Position numbers and translations under genes: made by a program. Positions 12,434-24,376 of a stretch of 64,000 nucleotides of DNA are shown here, in pieces. Source of the DNA: Progne subis subis (taxonomy: Eukaryota > Chordata > Aves > Passeriformes > Hirundinidae); NCBI GenBank assembly GCA_022316685.1, contig JAKJHU010000154.1:248001-312000 (forward strand), written 5' to 3'. Numbering within the stretch: the stretch's first letter is position 1; each line of letters opens with the position of its first letter. The notes under the pieces are model-generated. The model did no database searches. It worked only from the letters and a program-made list of their open reading frames with translations, and was not told the DNA's origin.

Positions 12434-15400
12434 GTCACATGTGATCCTGGGAATGGATCAGTCTGTGCTGGAATGGTTTGTGATCCCGGGATGGATCAGT
12501 TTGTGCTGGAATGGTTTGTGATCCTGGGATGGATCAGTTTGGATTGGAATGGTTTGTGATCCTGGGATGGATCAGTTTGGATTGGAATGGTTTGTGATCC
12601 TGGGATGGATCAGTCTGTGCTGGAATGGTTTGTGATCCTGGGATGGATCAGTCTGTGCTGGAATGGTTTGTGATCCCGGGATGGATCAGTTTGTGCTGGA
12701 ATGGTTTGTGATCCTGGGATGGATCAGTTTGGATTGGAATGGTTTGTGATCCCGGGATGGATCAGTCTGTGCTGGAATGGTTTGTGATCCCGGGATGGAT
12801 CAGTCTGTGCTGGAATGGTTTGTGATCCCGGGATGGATCAGTTTGGATTGGAATGGTTTGTGATCCCGGGATGGATCAGTCTGTGCTGGAATGGTTTGTG
12901 ATCCTGGGATGGATCAGTCTGTGCTGGAATGGTTTGTGATCCTGGGATGGATCAGTTTGGATTGGAATGGTTTGTGATCCTGGGATGGATCAGTTTGGAT
13001 TGGAATGGTTTGTGATCCTGGGATGGATCAGTCTGTGCTGGAATGGTTTGTGATCCCGGGATGGATCAGTCTGTGTTGGAATGGTTTGTGATCCCGGGAT
13101 GGATCAGTCTGTGCTGGAATGGTTTGTGATCCCGGGATGGATCAGTTTGGATTGGAATGGTTTGTGATCCCAGGATGGATCAGTCTGTGCTGGAATGGTT
13201 TGTGATCCCGGGATGGATCAGTCTGTGTTGGAATGGTTTGTGATCCCGGGATGGATCAGTCTGTGCTGGAATGGTTTGTGATCCCGGGATGGATCAGTTT
13301 GGATTGGAATGGTTTGTGATCCTGGGATGGATCAGTCTGTGCTGGAATGGTTTGTGATCCTGGGATGGATCAGTTTGGATTGGAATGGTTTGTGATCCTG
13401 GGATGGATCAGTTTGGATTGGAATGGTTTGTGATCCCGGGATGGATCAGTCTGTGCTGGAATGGTTTGTGATCCCGGGATGGATCAGTCTGTGCTGGAAT
13501 GGTTTGTGATCCTGGGATGGATCAGTTTGGATTGGAATGGTTTGTGATCCTGGGATGGATCAGTTTGGATTGGAATGGTTTGTGATCCTGGGATGGATCA
13601 GTTTGGATTGGAATGGTTTGTGATCCTGGGATGGATCAGTTTGTGCTGGAATGGTTTGTGATCCTGGGATGGATCAGTTTGGATTGGAATGGTTTGTGAT
13701 CCTGGGATGGATCAGTTTGGATTGGAATGGTTTGTGATCCCGGGATGGATCAGTTTGGATTGGAATGGTTTGTGATCCCAGGATGGATCAGTCTGTGCTG
13801 GAATGGTTTGTGATCCCGGGATGGATCAGTCTGTGTTGGAATGGTTTGTGATCCCGGGATGGATCAGTCTGTGCTGGAATGGTTTGTGATCCCGGGATGG
13901 ATCAGTTTGGATTGGAATGGTTTGTGATCCCGGGATGGATCAGTTTGGATTGGAATGGTTTGTGATCCTGGGATGGATCAGTTTGGATTGGAATGGTTTG
14001 TGATCCTGGGATGGATCAGTCTGTGCTGGAATGGTTTGTGATCCTGGGATGGATCAGTTTGGATTGGAATGGTTTGTGATCCCGGGATGGATCAGTCTGT
14101 GCTGGAATGGTTTGTGATCCCGGGATGGATCAGTCTGTGCTGGAATGGTTTGTGATCCTGGGATGGATCAGTTTGTGCTGGAATGGTTTGTGATCCCGGG
14201 ATGGATCAGTTTGGATTGGAATGGTTTGTGATCCCGGGATGGATCAGTTTGTGCTGGAATGGTTTGTGATCCTGGGATGGATCAGTTTGTGCTGGAATGG
14301 TTTGTGATCCTGGGATGGATCAGTTTGGATTGGAATGGTTTGTGATCCTGGGATGGATCAGTTTGGATTGGAATGGTTTGTGATCCCGGGATGGATCAGT
14401 CTGTGCTGGAATGGTTTGTGATCCTGGGATGGATCAGTTTGGATTGGAATGGTTTGTGATCCCGGGATGGATCAGTTTGGATTGGAATGGTTTGTGATCC
14501 TGGGATGGATCAGTTTGGATTGGAATGGTTTGTGATCCTGGGATGGATCAGTCTGTGTTGGAATGGTTTGTGATCCCGGGATGGATCAGTCTGTGCTGGA
14601 ATGGTTTGTGATCCTGGGATGGATCAGTTTGGATTGGAATGGTTTGTGATCCTGGGATGGATCAGTCTGTGCTGGAATGGTTTGTGATCCTGGGATGGAT
14701 CAGTCTGTGCTGGAATGGTTTGTGATCCCGGGATGGATCAGTCTGTGTTGGAATGGTTTGTGATCCTGGGATGGATCAGTTTGTGCTGGAATGGTTTGTG
14801 ATCCTGGGATGGATCAGTTTGGATTGGAATGGTTTGTGATCCCGGGATGGATCAGTTTGGATTGGAATGGTTTGTGATCCCGGGATGGATCAGTCTGTGC
14901 TGGAATGGTTTGTGATCCTGGGATGGATCAGTCTGTGCTGGAATGGTTTGTGATCCCGGGATGGATCAGTCTGTGCTGGAATGGTTTGTGATCCCGGGAT
15001 GGATCAGTTTGGATTGGAATGGTTTGTGATCCTGGGATGGATCAGTTTGGATTGGAATGGTTTTTGATCCTGGGATGGATCAGTCTGTGTTGGAATGGTT
15101 TGTGATCCCGGGATGGATCAGTTTGTGCTGGAATGGTTTGTGATCCCGGGATGGATCAGTTTGGATTGGAATGGTTTGTGATCCTGGGATGGATCAGTTT
15201 GGATTGGAATGGTTTGTGATCCTGGGATGGATCAGTTTGTGCTGGAATGGTTTGTGATCCTGGGATGGATCAGTTTGGATTGGAATGGTTTGTGATCCCG
15301 GGATGGATCAGTTTGGATTGGAATGGTTTGTGATCCCGGGATGGATCAGTCTGTGCTGGAATGGTTTGTGATCCTGGGATGGATCAGTTTGGATTGGAAT

Positions 15401-16664
15401 GGTTTGTGATCCTGGGATGGATCAGTCTGTGCTGGAATGGTTTGTGATCCTGGGATGGATCAGTTTGGATTGGAATGGTTTGTGATCCTGGGATGGATCA
15501 GTTTGTGCTGGAATGGTTTGTGATCCTGGGATGGATCAGTTTGGATTGGAATGGTTTGTGATCCCGGGATGGATCAGTTTGTGCTGGAATGGTTTGTGAT
15601 CCCGGGATGGATCAGTCTGTGCTGGAATGGTTTGTGATCCTGGGATGGATCAGTCTGTGCTGGAATGGTTTGTGATCCTGGGATGGATCAGTCTGTGCTG
15701 GAATGGTTTGTGATCCTGGGATGGATCAGTCTGTGCTGGAATGGTTTGTGATCCTGGGATGGATCAGTTTGGATTGGAATGGTTTGTGATCCCGGGATGG
15801 ATCAGTCTGTGCTGGAATGGTTTGTGATCCTGGGATGGATCAGTTTGGATTGGAATGGTTTTTGATCCTGGGATGGATCAGTCTGTGTTGGAATGGTTTG
15901 TGATCCCGGGATGGATCAGTTTGTGCTGGAATGGTTTGTGATCCCGGGATGGATCAGTTTGGATTGGAATGGTTTGTGATCCTGGGATGGATCAGTTTGG
16001 ATTGGAATGGTTTGTGATCCTGGGATGGATCAGTTTGTGCTGGAATGGTTTGTGATCCTGGGATGGATCAGTTTGGATTGGAATGGTTTGTGATCCCGGG
16101 ATGGATCAGTTTGGATTGGAATGGTTTGTGATCCCGGGATGGATCAGTCTGTGCTGGAATGGTTTGTGATCCTGGGATGGATCAGTTTGGATTGGAATGG
16201 TTTGTGATCCTGGGATGGATCAGTCTGTGCTGGAATGGTTTGTGATCCCGGGATGGATCAGTCTGTGCTGGAATGGTTTGTGATCCCGGGATGGATCAGT
16301 TTGGATTGGAATGGTTTGTGATCCTGGGATGGATCAGTTTGGATTGGAATGGTTTGTGATCCTGGGATGGATCAGTTTGTGCTGGAATGGTTTGTGATCC
16401 TGGGATGGATCAGTTTGGATTGGAATGGTTTGTGATCCTGGGATGGATCAGTTTGGATTGGAATGGTTTGTGATCCTGGGATGGATCAGTTTGGATTGGA
16501 ATGGTTTGTGATCCTGGGATGGATCAGTCTGTGCTGGAATGGTTTGTGATCCTGGGATGGATCAGTTTGGATTGGAATGGTTTGTGATCCTGGGATGGAT
16601 CAGTTTGTGCTGGAATGGTTTGTGATCCTGGGATGGATCAGTTTGGATTGGAATGGTTTGTGAT
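12434..16664. repeat. 38-bp minisatellite, 111 units (4.2 kb)
   Basis: A head-to-tail array. The unit reads TGGTTTGTGATCC[C/T]GGG, then ATGGATCAG, then one of four tails: CTGTGCTGG, TTGGATTGG, TTGTGCTGG or CTGTGTTGG, then AA. The word GTGATCC starts at 12441 and 12480 (first unit 39 bp, one extra A). From 12480 to the broken last unit at 16660 the distance is 4180 bp, exactly 110 x 38. No spacers separate units. Each unit has a GATC on both sides of the ATCCCGGGAT palindrome. The unit is not a multiple of three, and TGA recurs in one frame, so no long protein is encoded. It expanded by unequal exchange or replication slippage; function is unknown. Confidence 0.98.
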
Positions 16665-17756
16665 GGTGAAATACTAAGAGGAGCAACAAAAAAATCTGTC
16701 CTGAGATTTAGAAGGAGACACCAGGACTCATTAGCAAGACCAAGGAATGGACAAATCCACACAAACTGTGTAATCCATGTTATTTAAGTTAGGGTAATAT
16801 TCAGTTTGTACTGGGATAAATGTGATTATAAATGTAAAAAACCCGCACAATTAGCAATTCACTGCTCTGAATATTTTTTTTTTTTTTCCCAGCTCCTTCT
16901 TGCAGAGTGGAGAGGAAAGATGGGTTTGGAGCCAGAGAGGATGTTGAAAGATGCTTTTTGGGAAAGTGAGACTCTCATTTGTGGAAGAAAACAAGTGACT
17001 TTTCTCCTTCCAGAGTCTCAAAATCACATTGCTTTATTCAAAATAACCGTGACTGCACCACCCCGGGAGAAATGCCTGGTCTGGCTTTAATTAAGAGATC
17101 TCGCTGTGTTTTATGAAGCTATCAGGGGTTGTAGTTACAGGATTTATTTGTTCACACCTCATTTTGATACATTAGTGGTATTTGAGACCTTGGTGAGCAA
17201 ACAGCCAGAGAAGAGACCTGCTCTCAGTCCCAGAGAGGTGCAACTGGAGCAGCTCAGACCCGACCTTCTGCCTGGAAAGCTCTGAATTTCCTGGGATGTT
17301 GGCAAGATTTGCCTTCCAGACTTTGTCTGGTCTGGTAACAGCTAGAGTTCAGTGCTAACATTGACTTCTCTTTTACTTCAACTCACAAATTTTATTTTGT
17401 CGCTGCCAGGATGGAAACTGGGGCTCTGGCTGAGAGTGGATCACACTGTGAGTGCCCCTGATTTCTGCTTGGCTTTGCTTCAGAATTCGACAACACCAAG
17501 TGCAGTCCCTAATTTTACCCCATTGTGTGCTACAGGAGAGAAGAAAAAAGCTAAATCTTAAAAAAAAAAACTCTTTGTATTGTTCTCTTAATATTGGAAG
17601 TTGTTTGCTTTTAAATTGCTCCTTTTTCATCAAATGCTGAGGGTTCTGTTCAAAGGAGCAGCAATAATCTGAATTTTAACACAACTCTGGTGGTGAAGCT
17701 CCAACCCGTGCTGGAGAATCCTTTTGGAAATTGAAAGTGGTGTGGTAAAAATGGGG
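16665..17756. other. Unique non-coding sequence
   Basis: Immediately after the minisatellite. A poly-T run lies near 16874-16887 and a poly-A run near 17560-17570. No gene or repeat family is recognised. Confidence 0.5.
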
Positions 17757-17975
17757 GTGTTTTGGGGGGGGGGGATTTGTGGGTTTTGGGGGGGAGTTGT
17801 TTGTTTGTTTGTTTGTTTGTTGTTTTGGGGGTTGGGGGTTTTTTGTTTTGGTTTTGGGGGTTTTTTGTTTTGTTTTTTGGGGTTTTTTTTGTTTGTTTGG
17901 GGTTTTTTTGTTTGTTTGGGGTTTTTTTGGTTGTTGTTTTGTGTTGTTTTGTTTTGTTTGTTTTGTTTTGAGTTT
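17757..17975. repeat. G/T-rich tract with many G runs
   Basis: About 220 bp containing only G and T for long stretches: G runs of 4-10 separated by TTTG, TGTTTG and T runs. Enough closely spaced GGG tracts exist on the plus strand for G-quadruplex folding. Overlapping frames rich in Phe, Gly and Cys (plus) or Lys, Pro and Thr (minus) are compositional artefacts. Confidence 0.9.
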
Positions 17976-19671
17976 CCATCCCTGTAACCAGCTTGGGTGA
18001 GTTGTGGTCACTGAAAGTCCAATTACTGCCTCAGAAAATAGGTGCAGTGAACATCCAAATGGAAACAGAGTGTTTACCTTGGTACTTAAGTCATTATTCC
18101 CTAATTAACTGTCCCAGAACCACCTTTTCCCAGTGAGGTGCAATTTTACCCAAGGAGTTCAGGTATCTGAATTAATGCTGTTGATTAAGTTTGACAAGAC
18201 TCACGCAGGAGAGACCAGAAACGTGACCCAGAAAGGTGGGAAAAAGCTGGGAAAAAACCAGAATACAAGGGAAGGCTCTGGCTCTTTGAATTGTAAAATA
18301 TGCACACATCATCTTTTTGTTGCTTTGCATTCTGATAATTAAAACGATGCAATGCTGCAATAACTATTTAAAAGCCTGGTTAATTTTAAAAGTGCCCATA
18401 AACCCAAGGTTTTTCAATTAAAACCGCCGAAAGGGAAGCCTGGTGTTAATTTTTGCCTCTTTCTGGCCTTTAGGAGCGGAGAAATCATGGTGAGGATTAG
18501 ATATAAATTCAATTTGGGGACAGATTTTAACGAGCAGCTACTCCTCAGAGCAGGGACAACTCTGTGTACACAGGCTGACATAAGAGTGTAGTTACCCAGA
18601 TTTTGGGTTTGGTGCTGTTGGTGTTAATTTTGACAGATGTAGAGGACAAACCCTTTCCTGAGGCACCTCTCTGAAAGCTGGAGAGCTCAGGTTTGATGTT
18701 TGTATTAATTCCTGTATATTAACATCAGACTCTGGCAAGCACAAATATTTCTTCCATAAAAAATTCAGCATTCCCTGTTAAATATTTCACAGCAGCCCTA
18801 AACTTTTATCAGTCACTTTAATTGACAGGCTCCTTTAGGTCTGTTTTGTTCTGAATAATTAAATCTTTCTGTCTTCATCAAACAACCCCAAACCTGTGAA
18901 TATTCTCTGTCTGTCCCTTGGCAGCTGTGGGTTCTGAGTTTCTTGTTTGTCTCACGGCCTCAAGAAAAAAATGTCACTGAGCACTTTCCTGAAGATTTTA
19001 GTGCTGGCAAGGACTCGAATCCCCCTGTGGTGCTGCTCCTGCAGGTATTTCCCACTCCAACCAATGGATTCAGTTTCAGTGGAGTTCCCCTGCTCCCAAA
19101 AAAGCCCAGAGTTCCCAAATTAGGTTTTAGTGCCAATTCTCCAATCCATGCTTGCTTTGGAATAATAATATTATAATTCCATTAATAAGAATAATATTGG
19201 GAATAATATTGGAGAAGGCTTCTGCTGCTATAATAAAAAGAGTAACCTTGGCTTTGGATAAATGGAAAACAGCAGCACAGACACACACTGTGTAATGACA
19301 GATTTCTGGGGCAACAATAATTAAATTACTTTGGTTATTCTTGTTTCCCTACACAAACAATATTATCCAGCTTATTTTTAGATCAATTTGTTAGTTCAGG
19401 CCCTCTCAATGTACAGTTGTTTCCTGCAGAGTCAGATTCACTTAAGCAATATTTTTGTAAGGCTTGGATTCCCTTCTTCCCTTCCTTCCTGCTCCAGCTC
19501 TTATGTTGATTCTGTTCTTGTGCCCTCTGAGTGGAGCTTGGAGTAAAAACCCTGACATGAGGAGAGTTTTGTCTTTGAGTGAAGGGAAAAAATAAACAGA
19601 ATTTAACACCACCACAATCAGGGCACCAGACTGCATTCCTGGAGAGAAAAGAGCTCCTTCTCTGTCAGGAT
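17976..19671. other. Unique non-coding sequence with a possible conserved segment
   Basis: No gene seen. About 18360-18560 is rich in TTAATTTT, CAATTAAAAC and GGTGTTAATTTT words and looks like a candidate conserved element, without further support. AATAATATTGGGA is duplicated near 19190-19212. Confidence 0.4.
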
Positions 19672-20110
19672 ATTGAGCGAGACGGGACCACTGGGAGGCA
19701 TCTTAAAATGTGATTTAATAATAATATCTTCTACAGTCTCACGGAGGAGTGAGAACGTCTTCGCTGCACACGCCAGAAGTTCGAGCTCAGGGTCACAAGA
19801 TCGCAGGTTACAAAGGCTTTTAAAGGTTTATTAGACAATAATCTACTGCCACAAAGAATATTTCTACTTTCACACCAATCCCTGATTAAATTGTGTCACA
19901 CGTCTTGCCCAAGGCCGGTGTTTTAACCAATCATATAATGACACACAAACTTGCTTGCTACACCTTAAAACTTTTTTTACTATTTCTGTAACTACTTCTC
20001 TATCCACAATTTAAAACCTTCGTACTTTCCACAGCCTACCTTAATAAGTTTCTGTCTAAACTACAAATTCACACTCTTGCTTATGGTCTCCAGATCTGGA
20101 AGCCTTTTCC
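19672..20110 (-). mobile_element. ERV LTR, family 3 (solo)
   Basis: On the minus strand this reads as a long AT-rich U3, then AATAAA (19827-19832), then a CpG-bearing U5 (CGATCTTGTGACCC...CTTCTGGCGTG...GAAGACGTTCTC), ending near CTCAATATCCTGACA at 19673. That order is typical of songbird ERV LTRs. Neither flank carries gag-pol, and the 5' edge is approximate. No second copy is in the window, so the family call rests on organisation. Confidence 0.6.
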
Positions 20111-20504
20111 AAGGTCTCAGGTCGAACTCTGTATTTCATTTCTGTGCTTGGGCCTGCATGAAGAAGATTTTGAGCATTTGCTGTGGAATTCCCACATTTC
20201 TCCCAGCTGGTTCTGATGTCAGCGACCTTCCTTCCTCTCCTCCAAACCCCTCCAAACCAAGGACATGAACACAAGGCCTGGGGGGAAGCTGGGAGATGAA
20301 CGCATCCTCCAGTGGATCTCCCTTATCTTGTCCTCCCTTATCAGCCCCATAATGGCAGCGCAGAGATGGCAGATAATGACAGCGGCCCCAGCGACACCGC
20401 TCTGCCAAAGAGGTGAAGATTGCGCGTTTTATTTTGGAAAATAATTATGCAGCTAATTACAGCTCTTGACTCCCGTCCTTCCCCCGCCTGTGTTCTCGGG
20501 GAGG
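20111..20504. other. Unique sequence with candidate conserved element
   Basis: About 20340-20470 contains CCATAATGGCAGC, GCAGATAATGACAGC, AAAATAATTATGCAGC and CTAATTACAGC. The density of TAAT cores suggests a possible developmental enhancer. No coding frame was seen. Confidence 0.3.
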
Positions 20505-20541
20505 CTGCTCTGCTCTGCTCTGCTCTGCTCTGCTCTGCTCA
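20505..20541. repeat. (CTCTG)n pentanucleotide microsatellite, about 7 units
   Basis: Uninterrupted CTCTG units on the plus strand. Confidence 0.95.
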
Positions 20542-20904
20542 GCTTGCACAGGGCTGTGTCGGTTATGCTAAAGGTCAAAAGACTCTCGTTATGATTTGTA
20601 ATTGCTGGAGATGGGGAATAAAATAAATGCAGCATCATTTGGGGTCACTTAACTCACTGTTAACTTCTGTTACTGACTCGGCTCTGTTCTGTTGCCACTG
20701 TTACACGCTGAGCCCACGATTAGGATCAGGTTATCTGACAATTAGGATGTATTTTGTGTGGGTGAAAGAGGAGAAATAACCCAAAAGTGCAGCTCTGGAC
20801 TCTTGTCAGGAACTTCAGCCCTGAATTCTGGGTGTAACAATGCAGAACAACCTGATTTGGGGGCATTTGAACAAAAGCGACCAACTCTGCTGAGGCCACA
20901 ACTG

Positions 20905-20970
20905 AATTTCACAGAATCACAGAATCATCTGGGTTGGAAAAGACCTTTGGGATCATCGAGTCCAACTTCT
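20905..20970 (-). mobile_element. CR1 LINE 3' terminus, very short
   Basis: Plus strand reads CACAGAATCACAGAATCATC, then TGGGTTGGAAAAGACC, TTTGGGATCATCGAGTCCAAC. This is the reverse complement of the classical CR1 3' end with its ATTCTGTG repeats. Its tail differs from the ATTCCAGGATTCT tail of most copies here, so it is a different subfamily. Confidence 0.9.
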
Positions 20971-23900
20971 AATTTCAGGGCAAAGCAGCTGCAGTGGCAA
21001 CTCAAAAGTTCTGTGGCTGAAGGATCTGGCTCTGTTTAGCCTTGAGATCTCACCTCAAGAATTCAGTCGCTGAAGTAAATAAACCAGAATTCATGTTTTG
21101 TGCAGTTTTTTCCCTTTCCCTGCCCCTCCTCCCCAAACCTCGCATGGCAGCTGTGAAGATGGATCCTCTCCTGCTCTCCTTGCACCGTGGTTTTTGGAGA
21201 ACTCTGGAGCCAAGCACAATTCCCATCCTTTATGGGCCAGCTCTCCCATCCCTGGCTGTACAATCCCACGGCCTCAGACCTCGGGATCAGCTCTGAGTCT
21301 TGACTCAGCCCGGTTCATTTCCATTTGCATTTTCTCCTCTGTATTTCATTCAGACACCCCAGACTGAGTTTAGTTCCAGCCTCCTGCCATTGATCATTTC
21401 CTTGTCTTCTCCGAGTTTGATTTAATCCCTTCAGTTCCCTCTCAAAGCTGATTTCTCAGCTGCTCCCTGCTTTGCTCCTCGGGGATCTTCAAGCCTTTTT
21501 GTTTTCTATCTGCACCTTCCTTCTTGTGATATTTATTTTATACCGGGACATTGTTGTGATATTTATTTTATACCTCCCCCAGCTGGGACTTCAAGAAATT
21601 AATGAATTTTACAAGCGGTGTCCAGGTCAGGACATTTGTGTGTACAGGGACATCGGTGTGAATTTAAAGTTTGGAACCCAGGATTTATGCCTGATCCCAT
21701 CACTGAGTGACCGCAGGAAAGTCACGTCACTTTTATCTCTTATCTTTGTCTAACTTTGGGGTTTTAAGGGATTTTCTTTTTGCACTTAGCACGCTGCAGT
21801 TGTACACGGAATTTGCGACACACAGCAAATTTATTTCCGACTGTCTGACATCCCAAAATGTTGGAACAACACAAGATATTTTTCTCTGGGTGTATTTTCT
21901 GCACCTGATTTTCTTTATTGCTTTATTCCCAAATATGACAAACTAACTTATTAATAATTATCCTTTTAATGACTCTATGGTGATGAATTGCAAAGTTTTG
22001 TCCTGATAATACAATACTTCTGCCCTTAGCTGGGCAAGGTTTTTCATTATTGTAAAAAAATATTTGAAAGAATATTTTAAAAATATGTTCCAGGACAAGA
22101 AGCACAATATTGGAAAAAGAGTGGTCCAAGTTCATTCCTCTCTGAGAAGCTGATTTTTCTGTGCAGTTTTTTTTTATCTGAAACAAATATTATTCAAATA
22201 ACATGTTTAATATTAAGATTATATTAATATATAATTTATAAATAAACTCTTGCACCTACAGCTTGAAGGACACGATCGATGAGTTCATAAATAAAGGTCC
22301 ACTCCTGACCGCATCAAATCCTCGAAGTTAAGGAAAAATAACCTGAGATTTTGGCAAACACAGAGCAATGAACGATTCCTCTCCTGAAATTTCTCTTTAA
22401 AGAGCATTCAGACCCTTCCAGAGGTGAAGGAGCCGTGGAGACAATCACGGTTTTATTGCTGATGTTTTGCGTGAATCTGTCCTACAGGAATTTGCCCAAT
22501 CTCTTTTTAAAACCTTCTATTTATCTTAAAATTGCTGTTTAGTGATTTCTCTGCACGGCTCGAATCTTTCCAAGGTTGCATTAAGAGTCATGGCAATGAT
22601 TTCTTTTATGGTCTTTTGAGGTTTGTGATTCAAATCCCTTTTTTTGTTGGTTTTTTTTTGTTGTTGTTGTTTGTTTTGGTTTGGTTTTTTTCAGTTGTGA
22701 GGACTGACTGTGGCCTCTTTTCCACCTCCTATTCAAAGAACTCTGGAGCTTGGGCTTCAATAATAAATTAACTCCCATGGCAATGTGCAGTTTTTGTCTT
22801 CTTCAAAAACCATGGGAGATTCAGGAACACTAAAGAAGAAAGGGGAGGGAAATTGTCATTAAAAACTCTCCTCTACAATTCTCCTGTAAATCACAGCACC
22901 AAAAATGCCTTCCACGTTCTTAAAACTCTCCTACCTGCGACAGCTCCATCTCGTGCCACCTCTTGTGTGTCCACAGTAAATATTTGTATTTTAATCCAGG
23001 ATTTCATTGGAGGAGAAGAAGCGTGGGTGGCTTGGTGTGGGGAATTCAGGGGGGCTTGCTTAAACCTTTTAAAAAGGTTTTGAAGTAAAGGGAGGGAACA
23101 GTCTCATTTTCTCTTCTCCATCTTTTTACACTGCCTCTTTTCCTATTTTCCTTCCCTCCAAAAAGCCTCTTTTCTTCTTCTCCATCCCTCTAGGATCAGA
23201 AGTGTTGGGTCTGAGCTCCTCGAGGCAGCTGGACATACAGTGATTGATCACACAAGGATTTCTTGGGATTTTCCCTGGAAAACTCCCCGTAGCCCATCAA
23301 AGGAAGGAGGGGAAGGTGTTTTCTCCTTGAGCAGCCAGACTTTATAACCCAGGCCCGTTTATAACTCTGTTATTGATCATTCCCGGGGCACTCAGGGCCT
23401 GGGTGCTGCCCATGCTCCACTCACAAAGAGCTCATTTCCTCAGGGTGGTGAACGTTTACAGAACATTCCAGAACAAGCTCCTGCTTTGTCTTTGGCACAC
23501 CCAAGTGCCCTGTAAGAGCCTGGAATTCCAACTTCTCCAGGATAACTGGGATAACATTTCTTAGCCTGCCACACCCCATCCTGCTTTATCCTTGGCAGTG
23601 CTTTCCAGCATCGGCTCTCAGCAGACCCCATGAGCCCCTTGGTATGGATCCTTAAGCAATTTTGGGAGGTTCTGATGTCTTCAGCGCCTTTTTACGTTTT
23701 TTCAGGCTGTTTCACCTTGCTGGGTGAGAAGCAGGTGGAAAACTCTTGGCGGCAGCTCATTCCGTAGCTCCAATGTGTACCTGGATCATCCCGCTGGTGT
23801 GGGCGTCTCCAGCTGGGGTGAAACCCCGAGGTCTCGGTTTATGTTCTCAGCTTCTCCCTGTGAGTTACTCACGTATTGGATGAGTTACTACGAGTAGTAG

Positions 23901-24376
23901 TGAAGGTGGTGATGTGTAGTGGAGCCACAGCAGGAGATGCTGCGGGTGTTGCTGTGTTTGCTCTGGGGGCTCTGTGACAGCTCCTCAGGATCCTGACCAG
24001 AGAAACCAGAAAATTCTCCTGGCAACGAGAGGAAACCCAAACCCCCAAGAGTGCAAAGCCTGGCTGCTTCCAGAAAACTTTATGAAAAATGTTGTATGAA
24101 AATCCAGTTATGTGTTATGAACCAGTTTTATGAAAATCCAGCCCCTTTATTCCCAGAGCAGTGTGAGTGCTGTGCTGGTCCTTGGCTCGGGGGGGATTTC
24201 AGAGCCTGGAACCACAAAGCCACACTCTGAAATTCAGCCCTTGTCCACGGTTATCCTGGACAGCCACACTGGGAATTTTCTGAAGCCTGTCCTCGGGTTT
24301 ATCTCGTTCCAGGAGGAGGCAGATGAATACTGGGGAGTGCTGAAAAGGTCAGTTCATCCTTCCCAGTGAACTTCTC
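20971..24376. other. Unique non-coding sequence
   Basis: Contains a near-tandem repeat of GTGATATTTATTTTATACC at 21526-21544 and 21555-21573, AT-rich DNA at 22190-22245, a T/G tract at 22638-22692 and a short repeat of TATGAAAATCCAG near 24096-24142. No gene or dispersed repeat is recognised. Confidence 0.5.

Noticed and set aside
12434..16664. CRISPR-like array
   Set aside because: The repeats are directly joined with no unique spacers, and the rest of the window is vertebrate retroelements, so this is a minisatellite.
17650..18011. Lys/Pro/Thr-rich or Phe/Gly-rich proteins
   Set aside because: These are frames through the G/T-only tract and reflect its base composition.
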